Positions 31,401-44,354 are shown, numbered from the stretch's first letter. The stretch: 64,000 bases of DNA from Phallusia mammillata (GCA_003260075.1 QLIY01000221.1:1-64000), one strand, 5' to 3'. Notes: generated by a model not told the origin, from the letters alone. Numbers and translations are program-made.

Positions 31401-33488
31401 AGTATGCCCGCCCTGTCGCAGTTGTCTCCGTCTGAAACGAATCGAATGTTAAGGGTAAGTGCATTATATTTCAAATCCCTTGAAATGATACATATAGGTT
31501 GCGGTATTGATAACCATTAAATCTACACCTTTCATATTTTGATGGGCTGGTTACATTTTACAGAACTCCGCGTCGCAAGAGAAGTTTGACAATGAGCTGA
31601 TTCAGATGCAGAAGCAAAAGCTATTACAGGAAATTTCTACGCAACGCCAGCAGATTATCGAAGAACAAATTATTCTTGAAAAAGTCGCTTCTACTACCCA
31701 ACTACCTAATTCAAACAACCAATCAGCATCCAGGAGGATGTCACGTGAGGAAGTCATTGGCCACTACGAAAGGGCTAAAGAAGAGGAAGAATTAAAAGTA
31801 ACCAAGTTCTTGACGCTTCTTAACAGGTAAACCATTTTTAACTCAGATTTGGAAATATTTGGTACAAAATATACAAAAGTTCATGGATCCCGCCCCCCCC
31901 CCACGCAACGCCAGCAGATTATCGAAGAACAAATTATTCTTGAAAAAGTCACTTCTACTACCCAACTATCTAATTCAAACATCCAATCAGCATCCAGGAG
32001 AATGTCACGTGAGGAAGTCATTGGCCACTACGAAAGGGCTAAAGAGGAGGAGGAATTAAAAGTAACCAAGTTCTTGACGCTTCTTAACAGGTAACCCATC
32101 TTTAACACAGATTTGTAAATATTCGGTACAAAATATACATAAGTTCATGGATCCTATTTTTGCATTCACTTAGACGCAGAAATTCGGTTCAGCTTAAAGC
32201 GGACCAGTGTTCGAAAGATCTGGCACCCAAAAGTGGGCGTCGTCGTCGTGACAACCACTTTCAGTTTTCGTCCATGGAATCAAGATTAAAAGAGATGCAA
32301 GAAACTCTTTCTTTAATTGACAAGGAGTTTGAAGAGGAAGAGGCAAACAAATTGGTGAATAACAAGATTCCATTGCTTCTTATTTACTCTCTGATAAATT
32401 TACGCTTCAACTTGCCCCCCCCCCTTCTTTAATTGACAAGGAGTTTGAAGAGGAAGAGGCAAACAAATTGGTAAATAACAAGATTTCATTGCTTCTTATT
32501 TACTCTCTGATATATTCAAGCTTTAACTTAACAGGCTTCAGTGAATTTATGTACTTTTTTTCAGCACAATCTTGAAAAGCTGCAACAGAAACGAGACCTT
32601 GAACTGCTTATTCTGGAACAGCGAGAAACCTTGGACATTATGCGACGTCACAAATCGAAAGGAATGTCCCACAGAAGACGTCGCAGTTTGAATGATGCGG
32701 CTTCTCCTTCATCTGCTCGTTCCGTGAACACGCTGGGTTCGATTGACGAATTATCAAGTATATCGGATGAGCGCATGTCTTCATCCACTTCCACGAGCTC
32801 CATGTCTGTAAGTAGAGGCGTTAGATAGTTTTGTGCAAATAAAATTAAGGTTGTGCTGCTTACAATTTTCAGCTGTTTTATGAAAGGTTTTTTTTTGCCA
32901 CAGGAAGCAAACGGAAACAACCTTTTTCCTCCGACTATAAACTCGCTAAGTCTACGGTCCATGTCGACACCGCTCACTTGCAAGAAGATTTTCTACGAAG
33001 GACCAAAATCCACCCCGACCCGACAATTCAACACTGATGTCAGCTCTGATGCTGATTCTGGATTCCAACCTTCCCAAGTTTTAGACGAATTCGACTCTAC
33101 TACTGTGGATAAAACTTCACGGACACTTTCGGAGATTTCTAGCCCGCGTTTGCCGTCAGACTCAAACGATGAAGCGAATACTGAAAACAACATTGCGACA
33201 TGCTCTGATGGGACGCCAAGCGGACACTCTCCTGATATGGTTCGTCCGCAAGGAGGCAATAAAGATAAAGAAATTGCATCTTCAGTTCTGGAACAAATCG
33301 AGGTGTGTTTTAAAACTAAAACCAGTGGGCACGTTTGCATACACGACTATATGTTCAATATAGATAAAATATAATTCTTTGCACATTACCAGTGGATAGT
33401 TTTTTGTACTAAAAGTTTGCATATGTTTTTGCAGGATTTTGAACAATTTGTCAAGACGAAATTGGAAGCAAAACGTAACGCGACTTGA
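22404..33488 (+). CDS. PH-domain, coiled-coil, Ser-rich protein, 14 exons
   Basis: Exons are 22404-22522, 22821-22936, 23089-23144, 25443-25527, 26967-27113, 27438-27714, 30660-30813, 31066-31172, 31343-31454, 31564-31826, 32174-32354, 32565-32807, 32904-33302 and 33435-33488; phases agree and give 770 residues. The N-terminal third is basic, Ser/Thr-rich and probably disordered. A pleckstrin-homology domain spans about residues 250-353: HRGYLDC, then RFWCVLQDTCLYCY, then the closing FLLWVGTLERE with its conserved Trp. PH domains bind phosphoinositides or proteins at membranes. Coiled coils follow (about 395-425, EKFDNELIQMQKQK to IIEEQIILEK, and about 515-575, with NLEKLQQKRDLELL), then an acidic Ser-rich tail. 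The layout suggests a membrane-linked scaffold or cytoskeletal adaptor. I do not recognise the orthologue; AFAP- or CNK-like proteins are loose comparisons only. The first exon is less certain than the rest; an ATG at 22837 is the alternative start. Confidence 0.8.
23145..25442. other. Intron 3 of the PH-domain gene
   Basis: This 2.3-kb intron shows no repeat of known type and no convincing extra exon. Frames at 24377-24568 and 25066-25317 lack both splice signals and family similarity. Confidence 0.45.
29298..30360. mobile_element. Non-autonomous hAT-type element, 1.06 kb
   Basis: The ends are CAGGGGTGTCCAAC and GTTGGACACCCCTG, perfect 14-base inverted repeats, with an 8-bp duplication tactactg at 29290-29297 and 30361-30368. 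Subterminal tggcacgcg repeats occur near both ends. The short interior frame near 29621-29836 has no recognisable transposase motif. It sits in intron 6 of the PH-domain gene. Confidence 0.85.
31639..32153 (+). repeat. Exon 10 piece duplicated across C10
   Basis: Bases 31639-31890, covering most of exon 10 of the PH-domain gene and its donor, recur at 31903-32153 with scattered differences, bridged by ten C. The second copy has no splice acceptor, only the C run, so it cannot be a working exon. It is probably an assembly artefact joining two alleles; using it as a tandem exon would be an error. Confidence 0.78.
32309..32527 (+). repeat. Exon 11 end duplicated across C10
   Basis: The 3' end of exon 11 and its following intron (32309-32414) recur from 32425 after ten C. 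The second copy lacks the exon's 5' part and acceptor. Same join type as at 31639. Confidence 0.75.
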
Positions 33489-33760
33489 CGTTTTCATATT
33501 CAGCCTTCCGAAGAGTTCCAATGCATGTTTCCTTGGCAACTCACTTCAAACTCAACGGCTTGTCATTCCAGCTCGTTTAATTTTTTTGCTTTTTTCGATT
33601 TTTTGTGTGGAGCGATTTTAGCGTGACGTAACAAAATCTTGCAATTTAAAAATGTCTCAACAGGACATAAACATCACCATAGGATGTGAAATATAGCTCA
33701 CGATTTTGCAAACTGTTTGTGCTGCTTTAGTTTCAATGCTTCCTTCTGTTTTGTATTTCA

Positions 33761-33766
33761 AATAAA
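33761..33766 (+). promoter_or_regulatory. Candidate polyadenylation signal, PH-domain gene
   Basis: AATAAA lies 273 bases after the stop codon and is followed by a GT-rich stretch (gatgtgttatat), as expected for a 3' end. Confidence 0.5.
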
Positions 33767-33952
33767 CGATGTGTTATATAAAGTCTTTACGGACACACAG
33801 TTAGGCCATTAGGAGTTTCGGTCTCAAACTTTCTTAGCGGATTTCGTGCATCCCACTTACAACAGATAGTGGCTGAATGTTAGTTATTATGGGTCCCCTT
33901 CTATGAAGGGAACACATATTGTTTTTGTCCGTATTTTTTTCTTTTTTTCTTT

Positions 33953-34490
33953 TCTCTGTCCAACCCTGGTTTGTTATACGCGTTTGGTCAAGAAAGAGTG
34001 CTTCGAATTTATTCAAATTTGGACCGATGTTAGTTATTAATACAAATTTGATCCTCCTGAAGTTTGACCCCGGAGGACCCAGCGGTTCACCCACAGGCAC
34101 CCAAACGTACTTTTTTAAAACGGGTGTATTGACTAAAGTACATGAGCTAGGAGTTTTACGCTTTGTTGTTTGGTGCAATGTAAGGTATTTTAAAGAATTT
34201 TGTACCTTAAAAAAGATTTTCCCATTTTTCACCCCCACAAAATATTCGTTTTTGTCTAACGCTGGTTTGTTATATGCGTTTGGTCAAGAAAAAGTGCTTC
34301 AAATTTACACAGATGATAGTTATTGATCCGAATTTGATCCTTCTGAAGTTTGCCCCCAAATGACCCAGCGGTTCACCCACAGGCCCCCAAAACGATTGTT
34401 TTAAACGGCTGTACTGACTAAAGTACATAATCTGAGAGTTTCATGCTTTGTTGGTTGGTGCAATGTGAGGTATTCTAAAGAATTTCGTAA
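33953..34490. repeat. Diverged tandem repeat, two units of about 290 bp
   Basis: The units at about 33953-34205 and 34250-34490 share blocks such as ctggtttgttata, cccagcggttcacccacagg and gactaaagtacat. Identity looks like roughly 75-80 percent by eye, so this is an old duplication, unlike the near-identical assembly joins. Function unknown. Confidence 0.6.
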
Positions 34491-35222
34491 CTTTTTATTG
34501 GATTAACCCATTTTCACCCCTTAAACACCAAAATATTAAGTTTTAGGCCAAAAAGATAATCCCTAATTTGCTGAAATGTTAAACAATTGTTTGCAGTAAG
34601 TTATTCGTTTAGTATTAAAAATTTTGCCCTAATCGGCCAAATAGTTACTTTTACAGCTCATAATCTGTGTACACTGTCAGTCAGATAGAAGTCTCAACTC
34701 TCAAGGCAGAAAATCACTGGTTTACGGCTAAGGCGGGTGAATGCAGAGCGGGAATGCTCAGCTTGACGTCCGGACAGACGTTTTACGAGACAAGCGGTGA
34801 TTAGAATCAGCTGTTTTTGCGCAGCAATGCTATGTCGTTTTATTAAATTATCACACACATTTCCAGTTTTGGAAAATTGTGTTTAAAAACTGACCTTGGA
34901 CGACAATATCAAGGTCAAAGCATGAGATTAAATTGAAAGTATTTTCCCGTTCTTTTTTACTTTTTTTTTGTAATTATATGACAATAATGATGCAAAAAAA
35001 TACGAACAAAACTTGGGTTAATGCTTTCTGAAAGTTTTTTCATTAAGAATCTAAAAATAACCGAAACATTTGTTTACTGTAAATTTGCACAAACACACGT
35101 GTGGGGACCCATTCGTATTTGCTTGCAAAAACAATCATATGTGTAGATCAAATAATGTGTATAGTAAATTGGTAAATACGATATAAACTATATAAAATGG
35201 AAGTATATTAGAAAGCCACCAT

Positions 35223-35659
35223 TCTAGTTGTGTCTTGTGCTTGCTTATAAATCTATGATTCGTGAGAGGTAAATAATTTTATTGTAAGTAGGTTATCAAT
35301 TATATTCGTTCCTATCTGTTACCCAATTGTTCTAGCCTAATCTCGTTTGTTACTTTAGACCAGTGGTTCTCAACATTTTATACACCAGTCCAGGATCTAA
35401 CAAGATAGGTATTAAGTTTGTAGAGCTCTTCTGTAATTTTNTCTAGTTGTGTCTTGTGCTTGCTTATAAATCTATGATTCGTGAGAGGTAAATAATTTTA
35501 TTGTAAGTAGGTTATCAATTATATTCGTTCCTATCTGTTACCCAATTGTTCTAGCCTAATCTCGTTTGTTACTTTAGACCAGTGGTTCTCAACATTTTAT
35601 ACACCAGTCCAGGATCTAACAAGATAGGTATTAAGTTTGTAGAGCTCTTCTGTAATTTT
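35223..35659. repeat. 218-bp duplication joined by one N
   Basis: Bases 35223-35440 recur exactly or nearly so at 35442-35659 around an N at 35441. Each copy includes the hAT-like terminus cagtggttctcaac (35362 and 35581). No right end of that element was found. Confidence 0.75.
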
Positions 35660-35691
35660 AATTACATTTGCCAGAAGAGCTCTACAAACTT
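35633..35691. repeat. Perfect 20-bp inverted repeat (hairpin)
   Basis: The arms aagtttgtagagctcttctg at 35633-35652 and its exact complement at 35672-35691 enclose a 19-base AT-rich loop. It may be a fold-back transposon remnant. Confidence 0.7.
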
Positions 35692-35849
35692 GATGTTATG
35701 CCTGGCAGCAATAGCTTATAAGATAGGTATTAATTTCGAAAAAATAGACTAACGGTGTAAATTTTTTTGAATAGACCCTTCTGCAATAAAAAATACTTGT
35801 ATATGTAGTATATCTTAGGGGACATAATGTTTTTGAACAAAAAAAATGT

Positions 35850-35984
35850 TTAATGGTGAAAATAACGGCCCAAATAGACGTAAAAAGCGATATCACTGAT
35901 GATGGCATGAGCGTTTGCCGAAACGTTTGAATAATAAAGCATGTCGCTTTTTACGTCTATTTGGGCCGTTATTTTTACCATTAA
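35850..35984. mobile_element. 41-bp inverted repeat enclosing a hammerhead-like motif
   Basis: Arms at 35850-35890 and 35944-35984 are complementary with one mismatch. The enclosed 53 bases hold CTGATGA (35896-35902), a GGCA/TGCC stem and GAAAC (35920-35924), the order of hammerhead-ribozyme core elements. Such motifs are known in Penelope-like elements and other retroelements. No reverse transcriptase is present, so this would be a fragment or a non-autonomous unit. Confidence 0.4.
35891..35930 (+). ncRNA. Hammerhead-ribozyme-like motif
   Basis: CTGATGA, a GGCA/TGCC stem with a loop of about 8 bases, and GAAACGT lie in the order of the conserved hammerhead core. Stem III would be very short, as described for Penelope-like-element hammerheads that may act as dimers. 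This is a by-eye match only. Confidence 0.35.
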
Positions 35985-38900
35985 ACTTATGAACAGATCC
36001 GTATATAGTGTTCCAAAATAAATGTTTTTGGAAAAAAAAATCATCATGCCATCTCACATTTGCACTTTGTCTCCATTTTGCCTACAAATAAATACACACC
36101 ATACGGAGCAAAGTAGCTTTAGATTTGACATCATTTTTCCCATGGCAAAACTATCCGAGCTTCTTTTGTTAGATTTTCACACTCAATGTCCTTTACATTT
36201 ATTTCTGAAACACCGCGAACATATTAACCAAAGCCAACAGTATCCGGTAAATTACTTGACCAAGCAGCAACAATGTCCAACAATGACGCCAAGCAAAGGC
36301 ATAAACCGCTCTATAAAACATTGCTATTGCACTCGGAGCGAAGTCCGAAATATTGCACGGTGACCTATATACGTTTTATAGACAACATACACCATGCCTT
36401 TTTTTTACTACAGAGCGTTCAAAACACTTATCGAACAGCACAAAGCAGTTAGTGGCAAGTTTTACAAAAGCACGTTATGTTTTTACCACAGTGATCAAAT
36501 GCCTGTGGTGATACTTCGTTAAGAACATAAGAATTGAGGCATCTAGTACAAAAGATTCCATTTGCAATGCACCTTATCAGTATTCTCCGTTCTTGGGTAC
36601 AAAAGGTGGCTGATGCAACAAGTGAGCGAAAGTTCAACATGCAGTAAAGCAAACAAAGAAAACTGTTGAATAAAATGGAACACGGCGATAAAAGAACTTC
36701 AATGTAACACCTGCTTGAAAGCGATTTGGGAACAAAGAAAAGGTCCGCCAGCTTTTCTTAAAGAAACAATCGGCACGGTTGACCGGAAACGCAAATAAAC
36801 TAATTGAGAAGCATGTTGTTGAGAAATACGATATACCGGAGTGTTTGCTGCAAGATTTCGATCTCGCTCATTGACTTTTGTGGGGGAATTGTCGGAGGGA
36901 GAAGGCGACGAAGACGAACGTACGCGAGATGCAAAGCCATCATGCGCAGGCGTTTTCTGTCAAAAAAATAGAGTCATGTCATAGGTTAACCAAGATCAAC
37001 ATTTTAAAGTCAATTAAGAAAAACTACAATTTAACTTCATGTAAGTTACAAATAAACATACTTGTTGGTGGCAGACATATGTTTTTGTCTTTTCGATTTT
37101 CCATTTCTGCTGTTGTTTCGTTTAACTTGGTGGTTCATTCTGCAAATGAAAACAGACTTAATGAACAAAGAGTATGAACTACTTACATGCCAGAACGTAC
37201 CTCCTTTGTTACAATGTTAGATTGAATTCGAAGAAAAATTAAAAACATACGTACACATAAGCACCAGGCAATAATATTAATCTGAAAAAGAGAACAAATA
37301 AATAAAACTTTGGCAAGAAAATTGTTATGTCCTTTAAAGTTGACTGGCGACCAAGATGAGTAAATTTTTGGTGCACTTTTCTTTCATTCCCCACACTGTT
37401 ATCCTTCTCGTGCCTCTAGCTTTCAATAACTTTAACAAAATGCTTAAACGCAATCAATTGAGCGGGATGGCGTGCTAATTTAACACAACGCAAACAAGCT
37501 TTACTTCGTCCACTGAGGATAAAAGTAAAACAAAAATTTAAATCACCCAGTAACACCGTTCGTTTCAAAACTAATGCGCAAAAGAAACAAGAATTGCTGA
37601 AAAAATGGTTGCTGTAAGAAAACCTTTTTAATCAACTGCTCCTTTCAAGTTCTGCTCTGTACCTGACATGCTGTTTGCAACTTTTTCTTACTCGATCAAA
37701 GTTAGAAGGCCTTTAATAAACTCTTTAGTGGTGTACACGATATGCATTCGGATAAAACAAGAAATCTCCACGTTTTGTGTTTGGTTCCATTCTGCTCTGG
37801 CAACGATCGATGTTGCAAAGATGTGTCCGGCGCCACACTCTCATGGGAAGCGGACTCATCGACCCAGGCTTCATTTAGGGGACCTGGCCTTTCTACCAGC
37901 GTCAGGGCAAGTATTGGCGAATATGCCCGGCCTGTCTACAGAACGGCTGGCCGATCGAAAGTCTATAAATTATGAATAAACGCTTCTTGTGAACAGTTTT
38001 TCTGTTCTTTGCTTTAGGAGTAATCCAATTTGAAGCAGCATGTTGGACTTGCGCAACTGCCGACTGGCTAATAATCAGATGCGTCCACCTTCTCCACCTT
38101 GCACCTCCGTAATGGTGAGGGAACGACACCGCATTTCGAGTCATTTTCGCATCGTCTTTTTCGATCAGACATCTGCTTGACGTTGTTATGGGCTGCGAGG
38201 GTGGCGAAACGATGCGCCCGAACATAAGGTGTTCACCGGAGCCAGTATGGATTTTCGATACGCTGATCAATTTATTTCTGGTTCCGCTGTCCTTCCAACA
38301 ACGACACGCCACCACAAGTATCAGCTGTGCCGTTGGTTGCCACAGTTACCTGCTCTAGCAATTATGCGTAATGTAATCAAATTTGTACGGCGTACCTCAC
38401 ACGAGAAAGCCTTCAAATAACTTACGCCACTAAGTAATTGCAAGTGCGCACGAGCGTTTGCACCTGTTGCAAGTACAAACGTTTGAACGAAGCAATACTT
38501 TTTTACTATTTATCTATAGTGTTACTTTACACCACCTAAAACGACCATTTAATGAAATTCCACTAAACTTTAAAAACAGAATGGTTAGTCATGATAGCCA
38601 AAACACTTCAGCTTTTAGCTGACACAAATTGCATCCAGTGCGGTAAACCATACTCAAAAGCAGTGATTTTGTCTATCGAGGATACCAATGAATGACACCG
38701 CGGAGCAATACGAGTACCCATTACGTCATATTCAGAATCGTTTTACTGCTTACTATATTGAGGGACACAGTTGTACTTTTTAAGGTGGCCAAATGAAAAG
38801 AAGGATCGCTTTCTTGGTGTGTAGACGAATGCCGTGAAGTCTTGGCATCTGGCGTTTCCCGCGTTTAAAATCAATAGGCCAACATCTGTCATTCGTGTCG

Positions 38901-41682
38901 GACACGAAACGCGGGTACCTGCTGTCATACCTTCCTATAAGGCTAAATGCAACTCATAATCATTACAACCCCCCAACACAAGCGATTTTTAAGAAAACGA
39001 AATACCCTTCGATACAATGAAAACATCGCAAACCTTTCTGGATTTGTAAGTGCGTTAGTCGATGCTTTAAATAAACAATGTTGTAAACCTACGAGGTTTT
39101 GATCTGGCCGAAGATAAATGCGTAACAATAGATACTTACGCTTTAACAATTAATATAACATTACTGGTTAATTACATAATTGTTTGCCTAATATCAGTTC
39201 CTTTCTATATCAGTAACCGTTTCAACGTAAATCTAACTTCATGATGAATTTACTCTATTACAAGTTTTGTGTGACAAGAGTAATCTTTGATACACCATTT
39301 TTGCTTAATCCCACGAAGAAAACCAAGCAAATAATCATCTGACTTACCTTCGTAAATATGCGACAAACCACAACTAATATTATCCCAAATCTTTTGTAAC
39401 TTGTAATTGCCTAACTTGCGTTCTAGATATTAAGAATTAATATCTGAAACAAAATGACTCAACAGCAAACTTTATTGTATGGCAACCATAGAAATTACGT
39501 TTAACTAAAGAAGAAAGTGCTTTTTATTGTTAGGATTGGAGTCGATGAGAACGACATCTGCAACAATTCTCATTCAAAGCAAATGCGCACTTTCCCGCGC
39601 CCCGCCTCCGGTGGTTTAAAGCGAACAGTGTCAGCCTTTCGTTTATTTCAAATATCATTGATTGTTGGCATCTATTGGCGACATGTGTTTGTCTATGTTT
39701 ACCCATTGTCCGGAAACGAAACATATTATGCCGAGATTATAGCGACCTTATCTAAAAAAGACTGCGACACATGCGTGGGTGTTTACGTTTTCAAATGAAC
39801 CGTTTATTTTAAATCATACTCTTCTATCTTGATTCTTGTTGCAAATTTCTTCAACATCTTTGACGCAAAATGCGGGTAAAATAATTTTGCAATGGGCTGA
39901 ACTAATTCGATGGCGCAACAGCGTAAAGTTAATGTGAGGAATAATCCACATTCGTCCCTTCCAAAAGCAATCCCATGCTGGCACATGCTGTTTCTTAAAA
40001 ATATACTTTCAAACAAAGTTTTAACTTTGAGCCATATAAAACGTGTCGTACGGTTTGTAAGTGTGGCGTTTATAGGCCAACTGATCCTAAAATAACTCTT
40101 TTTGCAGTTGGTCCGCGCAGGGTATATCACAAATATAAAAGTATTTTGTTTTGTATGCTTTTGACCAAATTGTAAGAAACAAATTAAATACAAACGTAAC
40201 GAGACTAGGCGTATGTTGACTATTGCTCATCAGTTAAGTGGGAATGTTAGCAGCTTTTATGTTTCGTAAGTCACTTAGTAATTGCGTCATCTTTTCTGGA
40301 TATGAAACTTTGTGCGAAGTAACCACACGCATCTAAAGCGGCAGCAGTTGCCTATTTTTTGCCCATATACAAATCGCACGTTTTCACAATTGTTATGTGC
40401 ATTAGCTACAAAAATCTCACGCTTGAAAAAGTTTAGCAAATATTTTTGGCATTTGTTTATATATTTTATATGATAAGTTTCCGTGAGGACAAGGATTGTC
40501 TACAAAAAAATTGGAAAGACATATTGCAGCTAAAAAAAAGTTAAAAGAGGGCTCGTAAAAGTTGCGCCTTGCTATCCGTGTTTTATAAATATCGAATCGT
40601 CAGTGATCATAAACAAACGGAAACCTATGCCGATAAATTAAATGGCAGATGGTGTTATTGATTCCTAATGCCACTGTTTTTGGCCCAGAAAGGACATAGC
40701 AAAACAAGTACAGATGGAAATCTATATACGATGGTCTCCAGACCCCGACCTTCTGTCGATGACAATTGCCAATAATGAAGCGACATATTATTTCCTATAA
40801 TAATCACATCATCGATACCTGTATGGCGAGGGTGTATTTCATAAAAACAAAAACACGAATTGAAAATCGACTGACTGCAGGTGGTCACTGGTGTCCGCTC
40901 GACAAGATTTGACCTTTATTTGCTTTCTCGCAGAAGTGTGCAAACATATTTTGTTTCGAAGTGAATAATTTTCACGAAAACCCATCGACTTGGTTTTCGT
41001 ACACATGCTTATTGCAATCAAACATAGTTTCGTCGAAGTTTATTTTATTCACTTAAAAAGTATACAAAAACGCTAGCTCTCATTTGATCTCTGTTGACAT
41101 CTACTGGTCAGTAGCGAAGACCGTAATACAACTACTTTTAGATGCCAAATATAACCCTGCAGGTCTTCATGAAGACGACTATTTGAGTAAAATTTAGACA
41201 CGTATTTGTTTCAAATGCAGGTTTTAGACTTCTTTTTAAACGATATTTATTCAAAGGGAAATATATGAAAAAGTTAATTAAACTTTATCGATGGACTGTT
41301 TGGAACTTTACTTTTCGTTGTTGTGCACAAATAATGTTCTTGTTCGAAAATGAATTTGGCAGTATTTTCGCTTGATTTCAAAACACCCTATAGGGTGTAG
41401 GCACTAAAAACGTTTGTGGAATATTCATGACTTGCGCCACCAAAGACGGCTACTAATAGGATTTGTAGCTCCCACAAATTTTAACGTTTTTCTACCCACA
41501 AAACCAACCTTGATAATTGGCCAGAAATTTGAATAATTACCTCAGCTATGTTAAAGTACTTTTTGTTACAAATATGTGTACCTGTTTCTGAAACACTCAA
41601 GTTACTACAGTACTTCCGAAACTGATGGACTTTTTTGGGACCGCTGATCCACTGCAAAGACGCGTGTTATGCTGTTGTTTAT

Positions 41683-42005
41683 AGGTAGAGCTATTAACAC
41701 CATCACGGGAGACACACATTTAGCTAATTTTTGATAGGTGGCGTAATGAGCTGAATTATTTATTTAGCGGCTAAAAAGAGGTTGGGTTGGGAAATAAATT
41801 TTTGAAAATATTACATTGGTAACTAAGTTTTTTAGCTAGTTTTATTGGATTTTAAATGCTTATACCTTACCCCGACCCTAATAGCCCTAACCGAGAGCAT
41901 TTTTGGTGATATAACGTTTTAAATGTAAAAAGTGCTCATGGCGCCACCTATCGAAAATTAGCTAAATGTGGGTCTCCCATGAGATGTGTTGTTAGTAGAT
42001 TTTCC
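41683..42005. mobile_element. GGTAGAGC-family MITE
   Basis: It begins ggtagagctattaacacc (one base inside the left edge) and ends with the degenerate inverse ttgttagtagattttcc. Direct repeats tgttgtttat lie at 41673-41682 and 42006-42015. The interior carries the family core (ccctaatagccctaaccg) in the orientation opposite to the copy at 57893. Confidence 0.7.
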
Positions 42006-42962
42006 TGTTGTTTATGCATGACTAAATTTGTTTCTTTGTATCTTAACCATCAGACGAATAGTAAGTAGATCCTAGATCAAATTTATAGTTCTGCAGCGCA
42101 TTAGCATCTCTACGCAAAAAGATAAAATGTGCACATGAAAAGCTGGACAAGAACAGAATGCTATGATTGGCAAAGTGCAGAAAAAATGTTGAAACAGCTC
42201 GTAAGCAAATGATTGAATTCAATAACAAACATATGTTAATTGTAAATGTAGCGAAAAGGTACAAGGAGGGGAAAAACCCACAGAGGGAGGGAAAAAACCC
42301 ACAGACAAGTGTAGCCCGGTCCTCGTTGTACGGTCTATTCTCATGTTACATTTGAACAAAATCAATCTGTTGCTTAGCTCTCTGAAAGTGACAGGAATAC
42401 GTGGCGTAAAGTACAAGAAAAACGTGACATACAACAATGTCATATGTGCACCAACATAAAAGGATAGTACGTAAAGGTTTGTTAGGGTCACACATGTCTG
42501 CTTTCGTGTCAATCCTAAAATATTGAATAAACCCTAAAAAGCACCGAAAAACGAATGTGAAAGCCTGGTACGACAAGCTACTTTCTCTTTGAGACATTAT
42601 GTTTGAAGCAAAAGTGAAACATGTATGTCCATACGATTTAAATACGAATATAAAACATGCTGTTGATGGTTAACAGAATATGCTGACTGTTAATGGCTTA
42701 CGAAACATTTTGCCATCATGGCAAACGCTTTCCCAGGATATTAAGCATGGCTACTCTTACAAACAACAAGAACCGTCGCCGCAAGTTTACCACTACTGGT
42801 AAGGTTACAGCTACGCGATCTAAAACTATCCTACGAACTTTGTAAGTCGATGAAGTCCATGCAAAGGTATCAAACTTTTGAAAATAGAGGGTAGGTAATG
42901 TTTTCATTTGAAAATAGAGGGTAGGTAATGTTTTGTGGCAATAAAGTTGCAGCGTCACACAA

Positions 42963-43466
42963 TTACACATAATCGTAATAATCATTTGTTTTTGGTTTGT
43001 TGTTGTCTGTGCGGGGGTTGGCGAGGTAAGGCTGGTCCACCAAGGTTACTTCAACGGGGGCGATAAAGTTGTTGCTTCTTGAAGAACCACCGGCGCTACC
43101 TGGCTTTCCAACACCGTATGCTTGGAACCTGGACACCACATTGCCCTGTTCGGGTAACATAGCATCGTCCAAACTAAAGGACATTGCCATTCCGGTCTTG
43201 TTTACTCCGGTTGTTGGTACCAGCTCCATAGCGTCATCATCGGCGAGACTTGCAAGTCCGCGATAGTCGGGAGGTGGCGCCTGGTTTGCGGAGAGGATTC
43301 CACCGTCCAGGATTTCCGCATCAGCCAAAGTAACGCCGCGAGATTCGGAAATCGTCTGTCGATGCATTTGGCGTCGTCGTCGCTCGAGACGGGTTCGACG
43401 AATGCCGAACTAAATATGGAAAACAACAATATGAATTATTTGTGTTACGTTTTTATTTTTGTCACC

Positions 43467-43507
<41 letters not shown>

Positions 43508-44277
43508 ATTTATGACGTCATAACATATTTCTATGTCGTGTTCGCTGTAACGAATCGTCGAGGGGACGTGGTACCACGCGACTGAGAAGCCCGCAGTTGG
43601 AGTTGGTGCTGAGCGGTGGTTCTGTCGCGACTGTGTATCTGCGCTGCTTCTAACGTTTTACTCTTTGCTTCTAGCTTTATAAATACAAGTTTTATTTTGG
43701 GTACTGACTGCCCGTTATTACAGCAGAACCGAAAAAAGGCGTAACATTTGTTCAAGTTGTGTGTACAGTGTGCGATTCCGTACACAAAGTTACATTACCA
43801 AATTTTATTTGAACACATTAAACCAAGTTTTTAGCCTGTAGGACATTTCTAACACTTTGCCTACATACACTGCTTGATGTTTCATGCTTTCAAAAAACAT
43901 TGTTTAAACATAAAACAAAATGATTATCCATTACAGAAAGGTAGAGCTATTAACGCGAGAACACAAATCACAAAAATTGACTAGTTTCTTTGCTAATTGC
44001 TGACGTATTTTAGCTTTAGAAACTAAAAATTAGGTTCTTTAGTTTAAATCTAAGTTTTTAAGTTGGTTTTATTGTTCTTTTGTTTTACAAAACATAATCC
44101 CAGCCGAAATAGCCCTTACCTTTCGGTACCGTCTAAAACTGTAAGCCTAGGTCCGCTTAGTCAATGCCTAGCCCGCTAAGCCCGTATGTACTAATTATAA
44201 TTTTCCTCTTTTTTGAAAAATGCATACGGTTAGGGCTATTGGGGTTGGGGTGAGAGTTTGTAATTAAAAGAATACTA

Positions 44278-44354
<77 letters not shown>

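Larger units (their letters stand above)
33489..42962. other. Gene-poor stretch with repeats
   Basis: I find no supported gene in 9.5 kb. It contains a diverged tandem repeat (33953-34490), an N-joined duplication with a hAT-like end (35223-35659), a 20-bp hairpin (35633-35691), a long inverted repeat with a hammerhead-like motif (35850-35984) and a MITE (41683-42005). A somewhat GC-richer patch at 37780-38360 has short frames on both strands, including an ATG frame at 38188-38358, but no linked exons. An 18-codon ATG frame at 42749, ending in a donor-like GTAAGG, is equally unsupported. The rest shows nothing. Confidence 0.5.

Noticed and set aside
31903..32091. A tandemly duplicated, alternatively spliced exon in the PH-domain gene
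   Set aside because: The second copy has only a C run where its acceptor should be, and the pattern is the same as at many non-coding sites.
37668..38358. Overlapping frames on both strands in a GC-richer patch
   Set aside because: None carries a known motif or joins to neighbouring exons with consistent phase.
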